From Prevotella sp. (GTDB taxonomy: Bacteria > Bacteroidota > Bacteroidia > Bacteroidales > Bacteroidaceae), in the NCBI GenBank assembly GCA_016291915.1, contig JAEEZP010000304.1:1-33428 (forward strand): a DNA stretch of 33,428 nucleotides. The letters are read 5' to 3'. Below the pieces are notes generated by a model. That model ran no database searches. It was given only the letters and a program-made list of their open reading frames with translations, and was not told the DNA's origin. How positions within the stretch are numbered: position 1 is the stretch's first letter; every line of letters starts with the position of its first letter. This document shows, piece by piece, positions 24,101 to 32,823 of this stretch. The translations under genes were made by a program, and so were the position numbers.

Positions 24101-27100
24101 ATGGAGAGAATGCAGAAAAGCAAAAGCAGAATGCTGTCTGTATTATTATCAATTGTCTTAATGTGCGTGGCTTTCCCCTCGCATGTTCAGGCGCAGAATA
24201 ATCAGACAGGGAAGAAAGATCTGGTGACTCTCGACATGAAGTCAGCAACCGTCACCCAAGTATTCCGACAGATTAAAGAACAGACGGGATACCACTTTGT
24301 GATCAACAGTGATCTTGCCTCCTCATTGCCAAAGGTTAATGTGCAGGTGAAAAACAAGTCAGTGCCTGAGGTACTCGACATTGTTTTGGCCAACCTTGAT
24401 TGTGCGTATGAGATCAATGGGAACATGATCACTGTGTATAAGAAGTCTGTTCCCAGAACAGTGACTAGTGTACCGGCGACCACCAACCCAACTGGCAGAA
24501 GGGTGGCCCTGCGTGGTGTCGTTTCCGATGACAGTGGTAATCCACTGCCGGGTGCAACCGTTAAGGTTGACGGCGGAAACGAGATGACGGTAAGCGATGC
24601 CGACGGTAATTACACCCTTTATGTAGATGCCAACGAGAAGCGCAGTATCGTTTATTCGTTCGTCGGCATGGAGGACAAGAAAGTACGTTACAATGGACAG
24701 CGTGTACAGGATGTTCGCCTACGTGACGACAGTCATGTACTCGGTGAGGTAGAGGTGTTCGGCAACGGTATCTTCAAGCGCCGTACCGAGAGCTTTACCG
24801 GTAGTGCAGCAACGTATAACCAGGAGGACTTAAAGAGTGTGGGTAATGCCAATATCCTGAAGAGTCTTGCCGACCTGGATCCGTCGTTTATCCTTGAAGA
24901 CAACGTGCTCAACGGTAGTGACCCGAATGCTCTGAATGACATCACCATCCGTGGTAATGCATCGTTTGCAGGCTTGCAGGGAGAATATTCCGGTAACCCG
25001 AACTCACCGCTCTTCATCATCGACGGTTTCGAGTCATCACAACAGCAAGTGTTCGACCTCGATATCAACCGTGTGGAGAATGTGACGATTCTGAAGGATG
25101 CTGCTGCCAAGGCTATCTATGGAGCCAAGGCTGCTAACGGTGTCGTGGTTGTTGAGACCAAACAGCCGGAGGCAGGACGTATCCGTCTGACTTACACCGG
25201 TGATGTGAATGTCACAGCTCCTGACTTGAGCAGTTATGACCTGACAAATGCTGAGGAGAAACTGCTTGTGGAAAAGAACTCCGGTCGTTATGACGCCAGC
25301 TCTCCTTCTTTTGCACAGAGTTATCGTGAGCAGTATAATGAGATTCAGAAGAATATCTCTCGCGGTGTGGACACTTATTGGTTGGCAAAACCACTTCGTA
25401 CAGGTGTCGGACATAAGCATACTATTTATATGGAAGGTGGTGACGACAGAATGCGTTACAGTGGAACAGTTTCTTACAACGGTGTAACCGGTGTTATGAA
25501 GGGTTCTGATCGTAGAACAGTCTCCGGAAATATCCAGTTGAGCTACCGCTATAAGACATTGCTCTTCCGTAACTCACTGAGTATTACCTCTAATAAGGCA
25601 GACAACTCTCCTTACGGATCCTTCTCCAGCTATTCTTCAGCTAACCCTTATTTCTCACCATATGATGAGAACGGTAACCTGGTAAAGGTGCTGGGATATT
25701 TCCAAAATCCAGGAACAGGTGGTTCACGTACCACTTACTACAATCCATTATATAATGCCACAATCGGCACAAAGGATTTCTCAAAATACAACGAATACAC
25801 CGAAAACTTCTATATAGAGTGGCGTCCCACCAAGCAATGGACCTTCTTAGGACGTTTCGGTTATACACATCAGGATAACCAGAGTGATGTGTTCTATCCC
25901 GGTGACCATACACGATTCACTGAGTGGACGGGAGACAGATACTTCCAGCGTGGATCTTACTCCATGACAAACGGTAACAGTGAGAATATCTCTGCCGACC
26001 TTGCAGGTACCTATACCGGCAGATGGGATAAGCACTTGCTCATTGCCAATGCTGCATGGAGTATGAACTCCAGTTCTTCTTATACCCACGGTATGGAAGC
26101 ATGGGGATTCCTCAACAACCATGTTGACTATATCAACTTCGCTAAGCAGTATGCAGAGAATGGTCGCCCGTCAGGTTCTGAGGCTAAGACTCGTTCACTG
26201 GGTATCACAGGTACTGCCAACTATTCTTATGATGAGCGTTATCTCTTTGACTTCTCCGTACGTTACAACGGTTCTTCCATCTTCGGATCTAACAACCGCT
26301 GGGGTACTTTCTGGTCAACCGGTATTGGTTGGAATATCCATAACGAGAAGTTCGTGAAAGAGAATATGCGTTGGATTAATCAGTTTAAGATCCGTGGCAG
26401 TTATGGACTTACCGGTAGCCAGAACTTCAGCCCATATCAAGCATTGGCTACCTATCAGTTCTATGACAACATCGTTTATGACAATATCGTAGGTGCTTAC
26501 CTGATGGCTGTCAACAACGATAACCTGAAGTGGCAGCAGACAGCCGACCTGAACTTCGGTGCTGATATCCGACTGTTTAACTCACTTAGTCTGAGAATCG
26601 ATGTCTATAACAGCACGACGAAGGATGCGCTCCTCGCCATGACACTGCCTACCTCTACTGGATTCAACTCCTATCAGGAGAACCTCGGTAATATCGTCAA
26701 TAAAGGTTTTGACGCATCTGCCAGCTGGCGCTTCTTCCACAAAGGACATAACTATATGTCATTGAATGGATCAGTAAGCCATAATACGAATAAGGTGAAG
26801 GAGATTAACGACGCCCTCCGCTCATTCAATGAGACACAGGATGCAACAGGTGTTACTACCCCAATCATCCGTTATGAGGAAGGACAGTCAATGTCTGTCA
26901 TCTGGGCCGTTAAATCACTGGGTATCGACCCTGCAACCGGTCAAGAGGTATTCGTGAAGAAAGACGGTAGTACAACCTATAACTATTCTACCGACGACTA
27001 TATCGTAGCCGGTGACAGTAATCCTAAATGGCGTGGAAATTTCGGTTTGAGCGGTGAGTATGAGGGTATCGGACTGAACATATCATTCCGTTATCGTCTG

Positions 27101-27478
27101 GGTGGTGATGTTTACAACCAGACCCTCGTTGACCGTGTGGAGAATGTGAATGTGGCTAACAACGTTGACCGCCGTGTGCTCAAAGACACTTGGCATCAGG
27201 TAGGCGACGTGGCAACCTTCAAGCGTATCAGATACACGCCGTCAACAACGTATGCTACCACTCGTTTCGTGGAACGTGATAATATCCTTGAGCTTGCATC
27301 ACTTTCTGCATACTATGACTTCAAGTATCAGTCATGGCTGCACAATCTGAAGATGGAGCGCCTGCGCGTACAGTTCTATATGAACGATATCTTCCATCTG
27401 TCAACGGTGAAGCAGGAGCGCGGTCTCTCTTATCCGTATGCCCGCAGTTTCTCGTTCTCGATATCCGCAACATTCTAA
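24101..27478 (+). CDS. SusC/RagA-like TonB-dependent outer membrane receptor with STN domain
   Basis: Outer-membrane importer of 1125 residues. Signal peptide (about 1-32, ending HVQAQ), STN signalling domain (about 43-118, TLDMKSATVTQVFRQIKEQT) that contacts FecR, carboxypeptidase-regulatory-like domain (about 135-213, GNPLPGATVKVDGGNEMTVS), plug (about 225-355, with RGNASFAGLQ, PLFIIDGFESS and ILKDAAAKAIYGAKAANGVV) and a 22-strand barrel ending in phenylalanine (SFSISATF). The STN domain marks it as a transducer that both imports its ligand and triggers the upstream ECF sigma factor. It pairs with the SusD-like lipoprotein encoded 27 bases downstream. Substrate is not evident: no polysaccharide lyase or hydrolase is in the same unit. 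Confidence 0.96.
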   Translation: MERMQKSKSRMLSVLLSIVLMCVAFPSHVQAQNNQTGKKDLVTLDMKSATVTQVFRQIKEQTGYHFVINSDLASSLPKVNVQVKNKSVPEVLDIVLANLDCAYEINGNMITVYKKSVPRTVTSVPATTNPTGRRVALRGVVSDDSGNPLPGATVKVDGGNEMTVSDADGNYTLYVDANEKRSIVYSFVGMEDKKVRYNGQRVQDVRLRDDSHVLGEVEVFGNGIFKRRTESFTGSAATYNQEDLKSVGNANILKSLADLDPSFILEDNVLNGSDPNALNDITIRGNASFAGLQGEYSGNPNSPLFIIDGFESSQQQVFDLDINRVENVTILKDAAAKAIYGAKAANGVVVVETKQPEAGRIRLTYTGDVNVTAPDLSSYDLTNAEEKLLVEKNSGRYDASSPSFAQSYREQYNEIQKNISRGVDTYWLAKPLRTGVGHKHTIYMEGGDDRMRYSGTVSYNGVTGVMKGSDRRTVSGNIQLSYRYKTLLFRNSLSITSNKADNSPYGSFSSYSSANPYFSPYDENGNLVKVLGYFQNPGTGGSRTTYYNPLYNATIGTKDFSKYNEYTENFYIEWRPTKQWTFLGRFGYTHQDNQSDVFYPGDHTRFTEWTGDRYFQRGSYSMTNGNSENISADLAGTYTGRWDKHLLIANAAWSMNSSSSYTHGMEAWGFLNNHVDYINFAKQYAENGRPSGSEAKTRSLGITGTANYSYDERYLFDFSVRYNGSSIFGSNNRWGTFWSTGIGWNIHNEKFVKENMRWINQFKIRGSYGLTGSQNFSPYQALATYQFYDNIVYDNIVGAYLMAVNNDNLKWQQTADLNFGADIRLFNSLSLRIDVYNSTTKDALLAMTLPTSTGFNSYQENLGNIVNKGFDASASWRFFHKGHNYMSLNGSVSHNTNKVKEINDALRSFNETQDATGVTTPIIRYEEGQSMSVIWAVKSLGIDPATGQEVFVKKDGSTTYNYSTDDYIVAGDSNPKWRGNFGLSGEYEGIGLNISFRYRLGGDVYNQTLVDRVENVNVANNVDRRVLKDTWHQVGDVATFKRIRYTPSTTYATTRFVERDNILELASLSAYYDFKYQSWLHNLKMERLRVQFYMNDIFHLSTVKQERGLSYPYARSFSFSISATF

Positions 27479-27505
27479 TATCACCTATTACAATATAGAA
27501 GCAAT

Positions 27506-28933
27506 ATGAATAAGAATATATATTATATAGTATTTGCACTCATGCTGACATTCAGTTTGTCTGCTTGTAACGACTGGCTTGATGTCAATCCTGAGTCACA
27601 GGTAGAAGACAACGAGCTGTTCGAGTCTGAATCTGGTTTCAAAGAGGCATTGGCAGGCGTATATTCGGGAATGGTCAGCGAAGCTACCTATGCCAAGGAA
27701 GCCCTTTATGGAGCATACGCTGTATTAGCACAGGAGTGGATCAACGTACCGACAAGTTATCAGGATCTGATAGCTTACAACTATGATGCTACGTCACCCA
27801 CCAATCTGTTTGCCAATATCTGGCGTTCCAATTACAATGCCATCGCTAACGACAATAACCTGTTGAAAGCCATTGATGAGAACCGTTATAAGTTCAGTGG
27901 TAACAACTACAACATCATCAAGGGTGAGGCACTTGCCCTGCGGGCATTACTTCATTTCGACCTGCTCCGCGCTTTCGGTGTGAGCTATGAGGTGAACGCC
28001 AATATGCCGTCTATTCCATACAGTACGGAGTTGTCTTACCGTGTATTCCCACAGTTGAGCGTAAGAGATGTGGCAGAGAAAGTCATTGCCGACCTGAAAG
28101 AGGCTGAGCAACTGCTCAAGGTGGATCCTATCTATACCGGTGAGGAGGTGACCGAGTCTGATGACAATGGTTATCTGATGCACCGCACACTTCACATGAA
28201 CTACTACGCTGTGAAAGGTTTGGAGGCTCGTGTGTATATGTGGACAAAACAGTATGACCTTGCCAAGGCTGCCGCTGAGGAAGTGATCAACTCCGGAAAG
28301 TTCTCTTGGGCAACACCACCGGCAATAATCAGTCAGGGAACAAATAATTATCCTACAACCAGTGAGCATCTTTTTGCACTCGACGATGTGAACCTGAGCA
28401 ACCGTGCGGACAACTACTTCAACGAGAATGTGAACACTTCCAGTTTCTCTCTCGATGCTACCACGCTGCTCGACTATTACGATAGTGAGACAACGGATTA
28501 CCGTTATCTGTATCAGTTTGCCAGCGGAACAAACTACGACTACGTAGATAACCGCTATAGTACAAAATATTGGTCACCGAGTTCCAGTTCTTCAGGTGGT
28601 GCCAATCGTCTGCCGATCATTCGTCTGAGTGAGCTTTATCTGATTCTCTCAGAAATTGATTATCGCAATGGTGGAACGGGTCTTGACCGACTCAATGAGT
28701 TACATAGCGCACGTGGAGTGGGTGATTTGGACATGGCGGTTGATTACTATGATACACTGATTCGTGAATACCGTCGTGAGTTTATCGGTGAGGGACAGTT
28801 GTTCTTCCTCTATAAGCGTCTTAACTATGCAACGATTCTCCGTAGCGACGTAGATCCTATTGCAGAAAAGATTTATACCTTCCCGTTACCGCAGAGTGAG
28901 ACATCTGCCGCACAGCGTGAAGCTAACCGTTAA
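27506..28933 (+). CDS. SusD/RagB-like surface lipoprotein
   Basis: Substrate-binding lid of the SusCD pair, 475 residues. A lipoprotein signal with cysteine 21 (TFSLSACNDWLDV) is followed by the typical SusD start NPESQVEDNELFESESGF. The TPR-like helical core includes RANALLxFDLLRAFG-type sequence (GEALALRALLHFDLLRAFG), LPIIRLSELYLILSEIDY and the family C-terminus REYRREFIGEGQLFFLYKRLN with a final FPLPQSE. It sits on the outer-membrane surface capping the SusC-like barrel. Length is slightly short for the family, but all parts are present. The next gene starts 4 bases after its stop. Confidence 0.95.
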   Translation: MNKNIYYIVFALMLTFSLSACNDWLDVNPESQVEDNELFESESGFKEALAGVYSGMVSEATYAKEALYGAYAVLAQEWINVPTSYQDLIAYNYDATSPTNLFANIWRSNYNAIANDNNLLKAIDENRYKFSGNNYNIIKGEALALRALLHFDLLRAFGVSYEVNANMPSIPYSTELSYRVFPQLSVRDVAEKVIADLKEAEQLLKVDPIYTGEEVTESDDNGYLMHRTLHMNYYAVKGLEARVYMWTKQYDLAKAAAEEVINSGKFSWATPPAIISQGTNNYPTTSEHLFALDDVNLSNRADNYFNENVNTSSFSLDATTLLDYYDSETTDYRYLYQFASGTNYDYVDNRYSTKYWSPSSSSSGGANRLPIIRLSELYLILSEIDYRNGGTGLDRLNELHSARGVGDLDMAVDYYDTLIREYRREFIGEGQLFFLYKRLNYATILRSDVDPIAEKIYTFPLPQSETSAAQREANR

Positions 28934-28937
28934 CATA

Positions 28938-29723
28938 ATGAAGAAGATGGATATGAAAAAGGTATTTTTCTATATACAGGCAGCACTGCTGATGGTATTG
29001 TCATTAGGCAGTTGCAGTGAGAATGAAACACCTGTTTATGACACCAGCCTATCTGCATTGCATATATGGGTGGGTCGTCAGGCTATTCCTTCTGATCAGG
29101 TGATCTACAACTACTCGTATACCATGGGTACCGACAGCGTGGTGTTCTACGCACGTGTACTCGGCATGCCGGCAGATCATGATCGACAGTTCACCCTCGA
29201 AGCCTTCGAAGGAAACATACAGGAGGCAGCAGGCAGTTATACGATAGGTACATACACTATTCCTGCAGGCGCTATTGAGGGTAGTTTCCCGATCTATTTC
29301 AATACGGCAGCCTTGTCTAACCCAGCCGCTTTTTCAACAAGCGATGGCGAACTGCATCTCCGACTGGCTCCCAACAGCGAGTTTGAGACAGGTGCTACGG
29401 AACTGAGTGTTATCAATATTGTTTTGCGTAATTACCTCTCTAAACCCGAAGACTGGGATGCCGCTGTTTATCCGAACCGGCCTTATCTCAATTATTTCGG
29501 TGCTTACAGCAAGGTGAAGTATCAGTTTATGATTCAGACGATAGGACTAGTTGACTTCCATATCTCATGGACACAGTCTGTCAACTACAATGAATCAACA
29601 AACACCGTTTCTGATCCCTATGCTCAGTATCTCCGCCAGCAGCTTGTGGTTGCACTTGAGGAATACAACAGTACACACAGTACTCCGTTGACCGATGAGA
29701 ATGGTACTATCGTAACGTTTTAA
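28938..29723 (+). CDS. DUF4843 lipoprotein
   Basis: Predicted surface or periplasmic lipoprotein of 261 residues. Signal peptide with lipobox LSLGSC (Cys26), then beta-rich DUF4843 sequence (SALHIWVG, DSVVFYARVLGMPADHDRQF, and a later LSKPEDWD with YLNYFGAYSKVKYQFM). DUF4843 proteins are encoded beside SusC/SusD pairs of this type and probably form part of the outer-membrane uptake complex; molecular role unknown. The frame is open back into the SusD gene, but ATG 28938, 4 bases after the SusD stop, gives a proper lipoprotein signal and is the start. Confidence 0.88.
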   Translation: MKKMDMKKVFFYIQAALLMVLSLGSCSENETPVYDTSLSALHIWVGRQAIPSDQVIYNYSYTMGTDSVVFYARVLGMPADHDRQFTLEAFEGNIQEAAGSYTIGTYTIPAGAIEGSFPIYFNTAALSNPAAFSTSDGELHLRLAPNSEFETGATELSVINIVLRNYLSKPEDWDAAVYPNRPYLNYFGAYSKVKYQFMIQTIGLVDFHISWTQSVNYNESTNTVSDPYAQYLRQQLVVALEEYNSTHSTPLTDENGTIVTF

Positions 29724-29742
29724 CTAATTAATTAATCCGATT

Positions 29743-31323
29743 ATGAACAGATTAAGATTATCCTTATATACTTTTGCAGTTGTTTTGTTCTGTATGTGTG
29801 TTACAGCATGTTACGAAGACAAGGGCAACTACGATTATACTGAACTGACAGAAGTCAGGATCGATACGGTGGGTACAGGAATTCTGGATTTTTACAGTGT
29901 GCAGCGTTACGATGTGTTGACACTGGCTCCCAACGTATATTATGATGGCAGACTGGCTACCGACAGTGATCCGCTGGATTATGTGTGGACGATGTATGCA
30001 ACGGCCACTAGTGCTATCACTGACTATACGGTGGACACTTTAGGTACTGAGCGTGTTCTGAGTGCTCCCATCACCCGTAAGGCTGAGTCGTATGCTTTGC
30101 AGTTGACTGTTACCAACCGTGAGGATCTCACCCAGACTTATTTCCGTACGAGTCTGCGTGTGGATGAGGTGATTGCCGGTGGTTGGGTGGTATTCTATGA
30201 ATGTGCCGATGAACCTGGCAAGAGCGATGTGGGTGTGGTGATGAATAATCTCACCAAGAGGAATCTTGTCAAGGACCGTGAGTTCTGGGATCTTTACACA
30301 GCCTCCAATGGAGAGCATCTCGACGGTGTGCCGGTGAGAGTACGTAAGACCGTGGTGTCTCTGGCCGATGACCCCATCACAATGGTAACCGACAAGGAAC
30401 TGGTGCTGGTTAACAATGCATCGTTCGTCAATACCTTTAATTTTGAAGACTTCTTCTTCGATGCTCCTTCTGTCCGCAAGATAGCGTTCTACGGAAATAC
30501 GGGTATGGCAGCACGTGGTGAGTTGCTCATCAATGATAATAAGGTATACACCACTTCGTGGAACGGTTTGAGTCGTACAAACTCTTTCGGTGTGGGCTCT
30601 TATGGTGATTACGGTGAATTGGCTCCATGGGCAAGTGACATCAAGGGACAGAACTTCAACTCGGTGGTTTATGACCAGACCAACAAGCGTTTCATCAAAC
30701 AGAACTATGGTACGGTAGAGATGACTCCTTTCGCTGCTCAGGATGAGGATGTGGCCTTCGACGTGAACAATGTCGGCGGAACAATGCTGATGGGTGACTA
30801 TGGTATGGGTGCCTCTGTCAACATGCCTTACGAATATCATATCTTCAGTAATGGTAACGAGCGTTTCCTTACCATCAGCAACTTTGCGAATACCAATGCT
30901 GCTTCTACACGTGTGGGTATGAACAAGTATGATATCACGGCTTCTCCTGGAATTCAGCAGGCTACAACCATGGCAGCTGCCAGCTTGGGACAGTATGTGC
31001 TCTATGGCTCAGGCAATAAGGTTTATAACCTGCAGTACAACCGCTCAACGACTGCTGATGTTTATTGGACAGCTCCATCCAGTGGTGAGGAGGTCGTTTG
31101 CATCCGTATGCAGAAATTCTACTTCTTCACGCTCCACAGAGCTATGCTCCCGAACGCCGACGCTGTGGTTCATATCGCAACCTGGAATGAGTCCACGAAG
31201 GAGGGTAAGGTTTATATGTATCAGATCAATCCTGCCAGTGGCGCTTTCGTAGGTGATCCGTATATCTACACTGTGCCCGGCAAGGTGAAGGATATGTGCT
31301 GGAACTCTATCATGGGTGGATGA
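29743..31323 (+). CDS. PKD-like family lipoprotein
   Basis: Lipoprotein of 526 residues with lipobox CVTAC (Cys23) followed by YEDKGNYDY, the usual start of the Bacteroidetes PKD-like family (PF16407-type). Residues about 30-140 form one PKD/Ig-like beta domain. The rest (about 145-526) is a larger region with repeated beta-strand patterns (GGWVVFYEC, FANTNAAST, YVLYGSGNKVYNLQYN, VYMYQINPASG) suggesting a propeller-like fold. It follows SusC, SusD and DUF4843 in the same order found in many Bacteroidetes, so it is likely an accessory binding protein of the receptor complex. Ligand unknown. It is followed by a repeat tract and the thioredoxin-fold gene. Confidence 0.87.
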   Translation: MNRLRLSLYTFAVVLFCMCVTACYEDKGNYDYTELTEVRIDTVGTGILDFYSVQRYDVLTLAPNVYYDGRLATDSDPLDYVWTMYATATSAITDYTVDTLGTERVLSAPITRKAESYALQLTVTNREDLTQTYFRTSLRVDEVIAGGWVVFYECADEPGKSDVGVVMNNLTKRNLVKDREFWDLYTASNGEHLDGVPVRVRKTVVSLADDPITMVTDKELVLVNNASFVNTFNFEDFFFDAPSVRKIAFYGNTGMAARGELLINDNKVYTTSWNGLSRTNSFGVGSYGDYGELAPWASDIKGQNFNSVVYDQTNKRFIKQNYGTVEMTPFAAQDEDVAFDVNNVGGTMLMGDYGMGASVNMPYEYHIFSNGNERFLTISNFANTNAASTRVGMNKYDITASPGIQQATTMAAASLGQYVLYGSGNKVYNLQYNRSTTADVYWTAPSSGEEVVCIRMQKFYFFTLHRAMLPNADAVVHIATWNESTKEGKVYMYQINPASGAFVGDPYIYTVPGKVKDMCWNSIMGG

Positions 31324-31324
31324 T

Positions 31325-31357
31325 TTTAGTTTAGAGTTTAGGGTTTAGAGTTTAGAG
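31325..31357. repeat. Heptamer tandem repeat TTTAGAG/TTTAGGG
   Basis: A partial unit, then TTTAGAG, TTTAGGG, TTTAGAG, TTTAGAG, directly after the PKD-like gene stop. It is the reverse complement of the tract at 17497-17526, so the same repeat type occurs twice in opposite orientation. Confidence 0.9.
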
Positions 31358-31361
31358 TAAT

Positions 31362-31388
31362 AACTCGTTTACTCGTTAACTTGTTTAC
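31362..31388. repeat. Short repeat tract ACTCGTTT-type
   Basis: Related units AACTCGTTT, ACTCGTT and AACTTGTTT in tandem, just upstream of the thioredoxin-fold gene. A low-complexity intergenic tract without visible coding function. Confidence 0.6.
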
Positions 31389-31397
31389 TAATATAAC

Positions 31398-32555
31398 ATG
31401 AAAAAACCGATTTTGTTAGTTGTAATGCTCCTGTTCCTTGTGCTTCATGCACAGGGACAGGGCATGGTTTTTGAACCGCAGGGAACCCTCTTCAAAGATG
31501 CTGTTGCCAAAGCACAGCAGACCGGTAAGAAGATTTTCCTGGATTGCTACACTTCCTGGTGTGGTCCTTGTAAGATGATGGCTCGCGATGTGTTCCCACA
31601 GGAGAAAGTGGGGGCTTTCATGAATGCCTCGTATGTCAACATCCAGATTGACATGGAGAAGGGTGAAGGCCCTGAGCTGGCTAAGAAATGGGAGGTTTCC
31701 GCTTATCCCACCTTTATTATCTTCAACAGCAACGGCCAGGAGATTGGACGATTCCTCGGTGGCAGTAATGCCGACGAGTTTATCAAACGTGTCGGTGATC
31801 ACAGTATCGACAAAGGCTCTGATGTGATGGATCAGCGCTGGAACAATGGTGAACGCAGTGAGGCATTCCTCTATGAATACCTTGCTACGCTGAGTAACAC
31901 CTACAAGCACAACCAGTGTAATCTCGTGGCTGAGGCATTGCTGAAGGGTAAGGCAGAGACATTCGCCAGTGATGAGAATCTGCGTAATGTCTTCATGCAG
32001 CATCTCACCAATCCGCTGGATCCTGCTTTCATCTATACTGCCAAGCACCCTGAAGCCCTAAAGGCTGCATTGGGTGACAGACAGGTAGATGGTAAACTCT
32101 TCCGTGTATGGAGCACCTTCGGTCGTGACCTGATCATCGAGGAGGGTGGTAAGGTATGGCTCGACCAAGAGCGCTTTGACAAATGGGTGGCGCTCATGAA
32201 TGAGTGTAATGTCATGGGAAGAGATTCCTATCGACTGAATACGCTTATCAAACTGGCTGAGCGGCAGAAAGACTGGCGTTCGTATGTGAACTGCTGCACA
32301 GAGTATTTCAACCATCCTGACTTGGATATCTCTGACCTTGAATTGCTGAAGTGGATGAACCCACTGATGAAGGAGTGTAATGATGCAGATCTCAAGAAAG
32401 AAGCTGCGGCCTTATTGCAGACACGCTATGATGATATCCAGAGTGGTAAGCGTCAGGCTCAGACACGTGCCGGTGCTATGACCATGTCAGGTAATCTTAC
32501 TGCAATCATGCCGCGTATCATCGCTGCCCTCAAAGGAGAGCGCACCGGCTTTTAG
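31398..32555 (+). CDS. Secreted thioredoxin-family protein with long helical C-terminus
   Basis: A signal peptide (MKKPILLVVMLLFLVLHAQG) is followed by a thioredoxin fold at about 27-140. It contains the redox motif WCGPC (Cys55, Cys58), SAYPTFIIF with the cis-proline at 104 and the glycine pair near GRFLGG. Residues about 145-385 are helical and hydrophilic with no recognised catalytic motif, likely TPR-like. Such Bacteroidetes proteins act in the periplasm in disulfide or thiol exchange. The gene ends the SusCD cassette, 74 bases after the PKD-like gene; it may be co-transcribed and help fold or reduce a cysteine-containing partner or substrate (inference). Two long hairpins follow. Confidence 0.9.
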   Translation: MKKPILLVVMLLFLVLHAQGQGMVFEPQGTLFKDAVAKAQQTGKKIFLDCYTSWCGPCKMMARDVFPQEKVGAFMNASYVNIQIDMEKGEGPELAKKWEVSAYPTFIIFNSNGQEIGRFLGGSNADEFIKRVGDHSIDKGSDVMDQRWNNGERSEAFLYEYLATLSNTYKHNQCNLVAEALLKGKAETFASDENLRNVFMQHLTNPLDPAFIYTAKHPEALKAALGDRQVDGKLFRVWSTFGRDLIIEEGGKVWLDQERFDKWVALMNECNVMGRDSYRLNTLIKLAERQKDWRSYVNCCTEYFNHPDLDISDLELLKWMNPLMKECNDADLKKEAAALLQTRYDDIQSGKRQAQTRAGAMTMSGNLTAIMPRIIAALKGERTGF

Positions 32556-32588
32556 TAGATCATAGTTACGTTTAGTTATTGATTGTTT

Positions 32589-32621
32589 CCATAGCATTCC
32601 CTCCAAGTGGAGGGGCTATGG
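32589..32621 (+). terminator. Long hairpin downstream of the thioredoxin-fold gene
   Basis: CCATAGC/GCTATGG (7 bp) and CCCTCC/GGAGGG (6 bp) stack with a three-base bulge and a 4-base loop. It is strong enough for a terminator, but a U-run does not follow directly, so a repeat-type element is also possible. Confidence 0.5.
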
Positions 32622-32630
32622 GATGGTGAA

Positions 32631-32679
32631 AAGCCTCTTTGGTTCTTTCCCTTGGGAAGAGAAAGAATGAAGGAGGCTT
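32631..32679. other. Second long hairpin in the same intergenic region
   Basis: The outer stem AAGCCTC (32631-32637)/GAGGCTT (32673-32679) and inner TTCTTTC (32643-32649)/GAAAGAA (32661-32667) surround a CCCTTGGG centre. It is followed by TCTTTCT. A terminator or a small repeat element. The rest of 32556-32823 holds no gene. Confidence 0.5.
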
Positions 32680-32760
32680 CTTTCTGTGACGTTTCTACAA
32701 GAAGGAAGAAGGTACAGAAAGAAAAAAACGAATGAGATGTGGTTTTTCATTTTTTTTTCG

Positions 32761-32768
32761 TATTTTTG
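32761..32768 (+). promoter_or_regulatory. -7 box of the DUF3667 gene
   Basis: TATTTTTG matches TAnnTTTG, preceded by T-runs at the -33 distance. The ATG follows 55 bases downstream at 32824. Confidence 0.5.
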
Positions 32769-32823
32769 CAACGATATTTTATAGTTTTGTATATCCTCAT
32801 TTGAAGAATTCCATCTGAAACAC

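Noticed and set aside
28860..28937. Upstream extension of the DUF4843 gene into the SusD gene
   Set aside because: It would place polar residues before the lipoprotein signal; ATG 28938 is directly after the SusD stop.
30040..30840. 266-residue minus-strand ORF inside the PKD-like gene
   Set aside because: It is a shadow of a well-supported lipoprotein gene on the plus strand and shows no signal, motif or promoter of its own.
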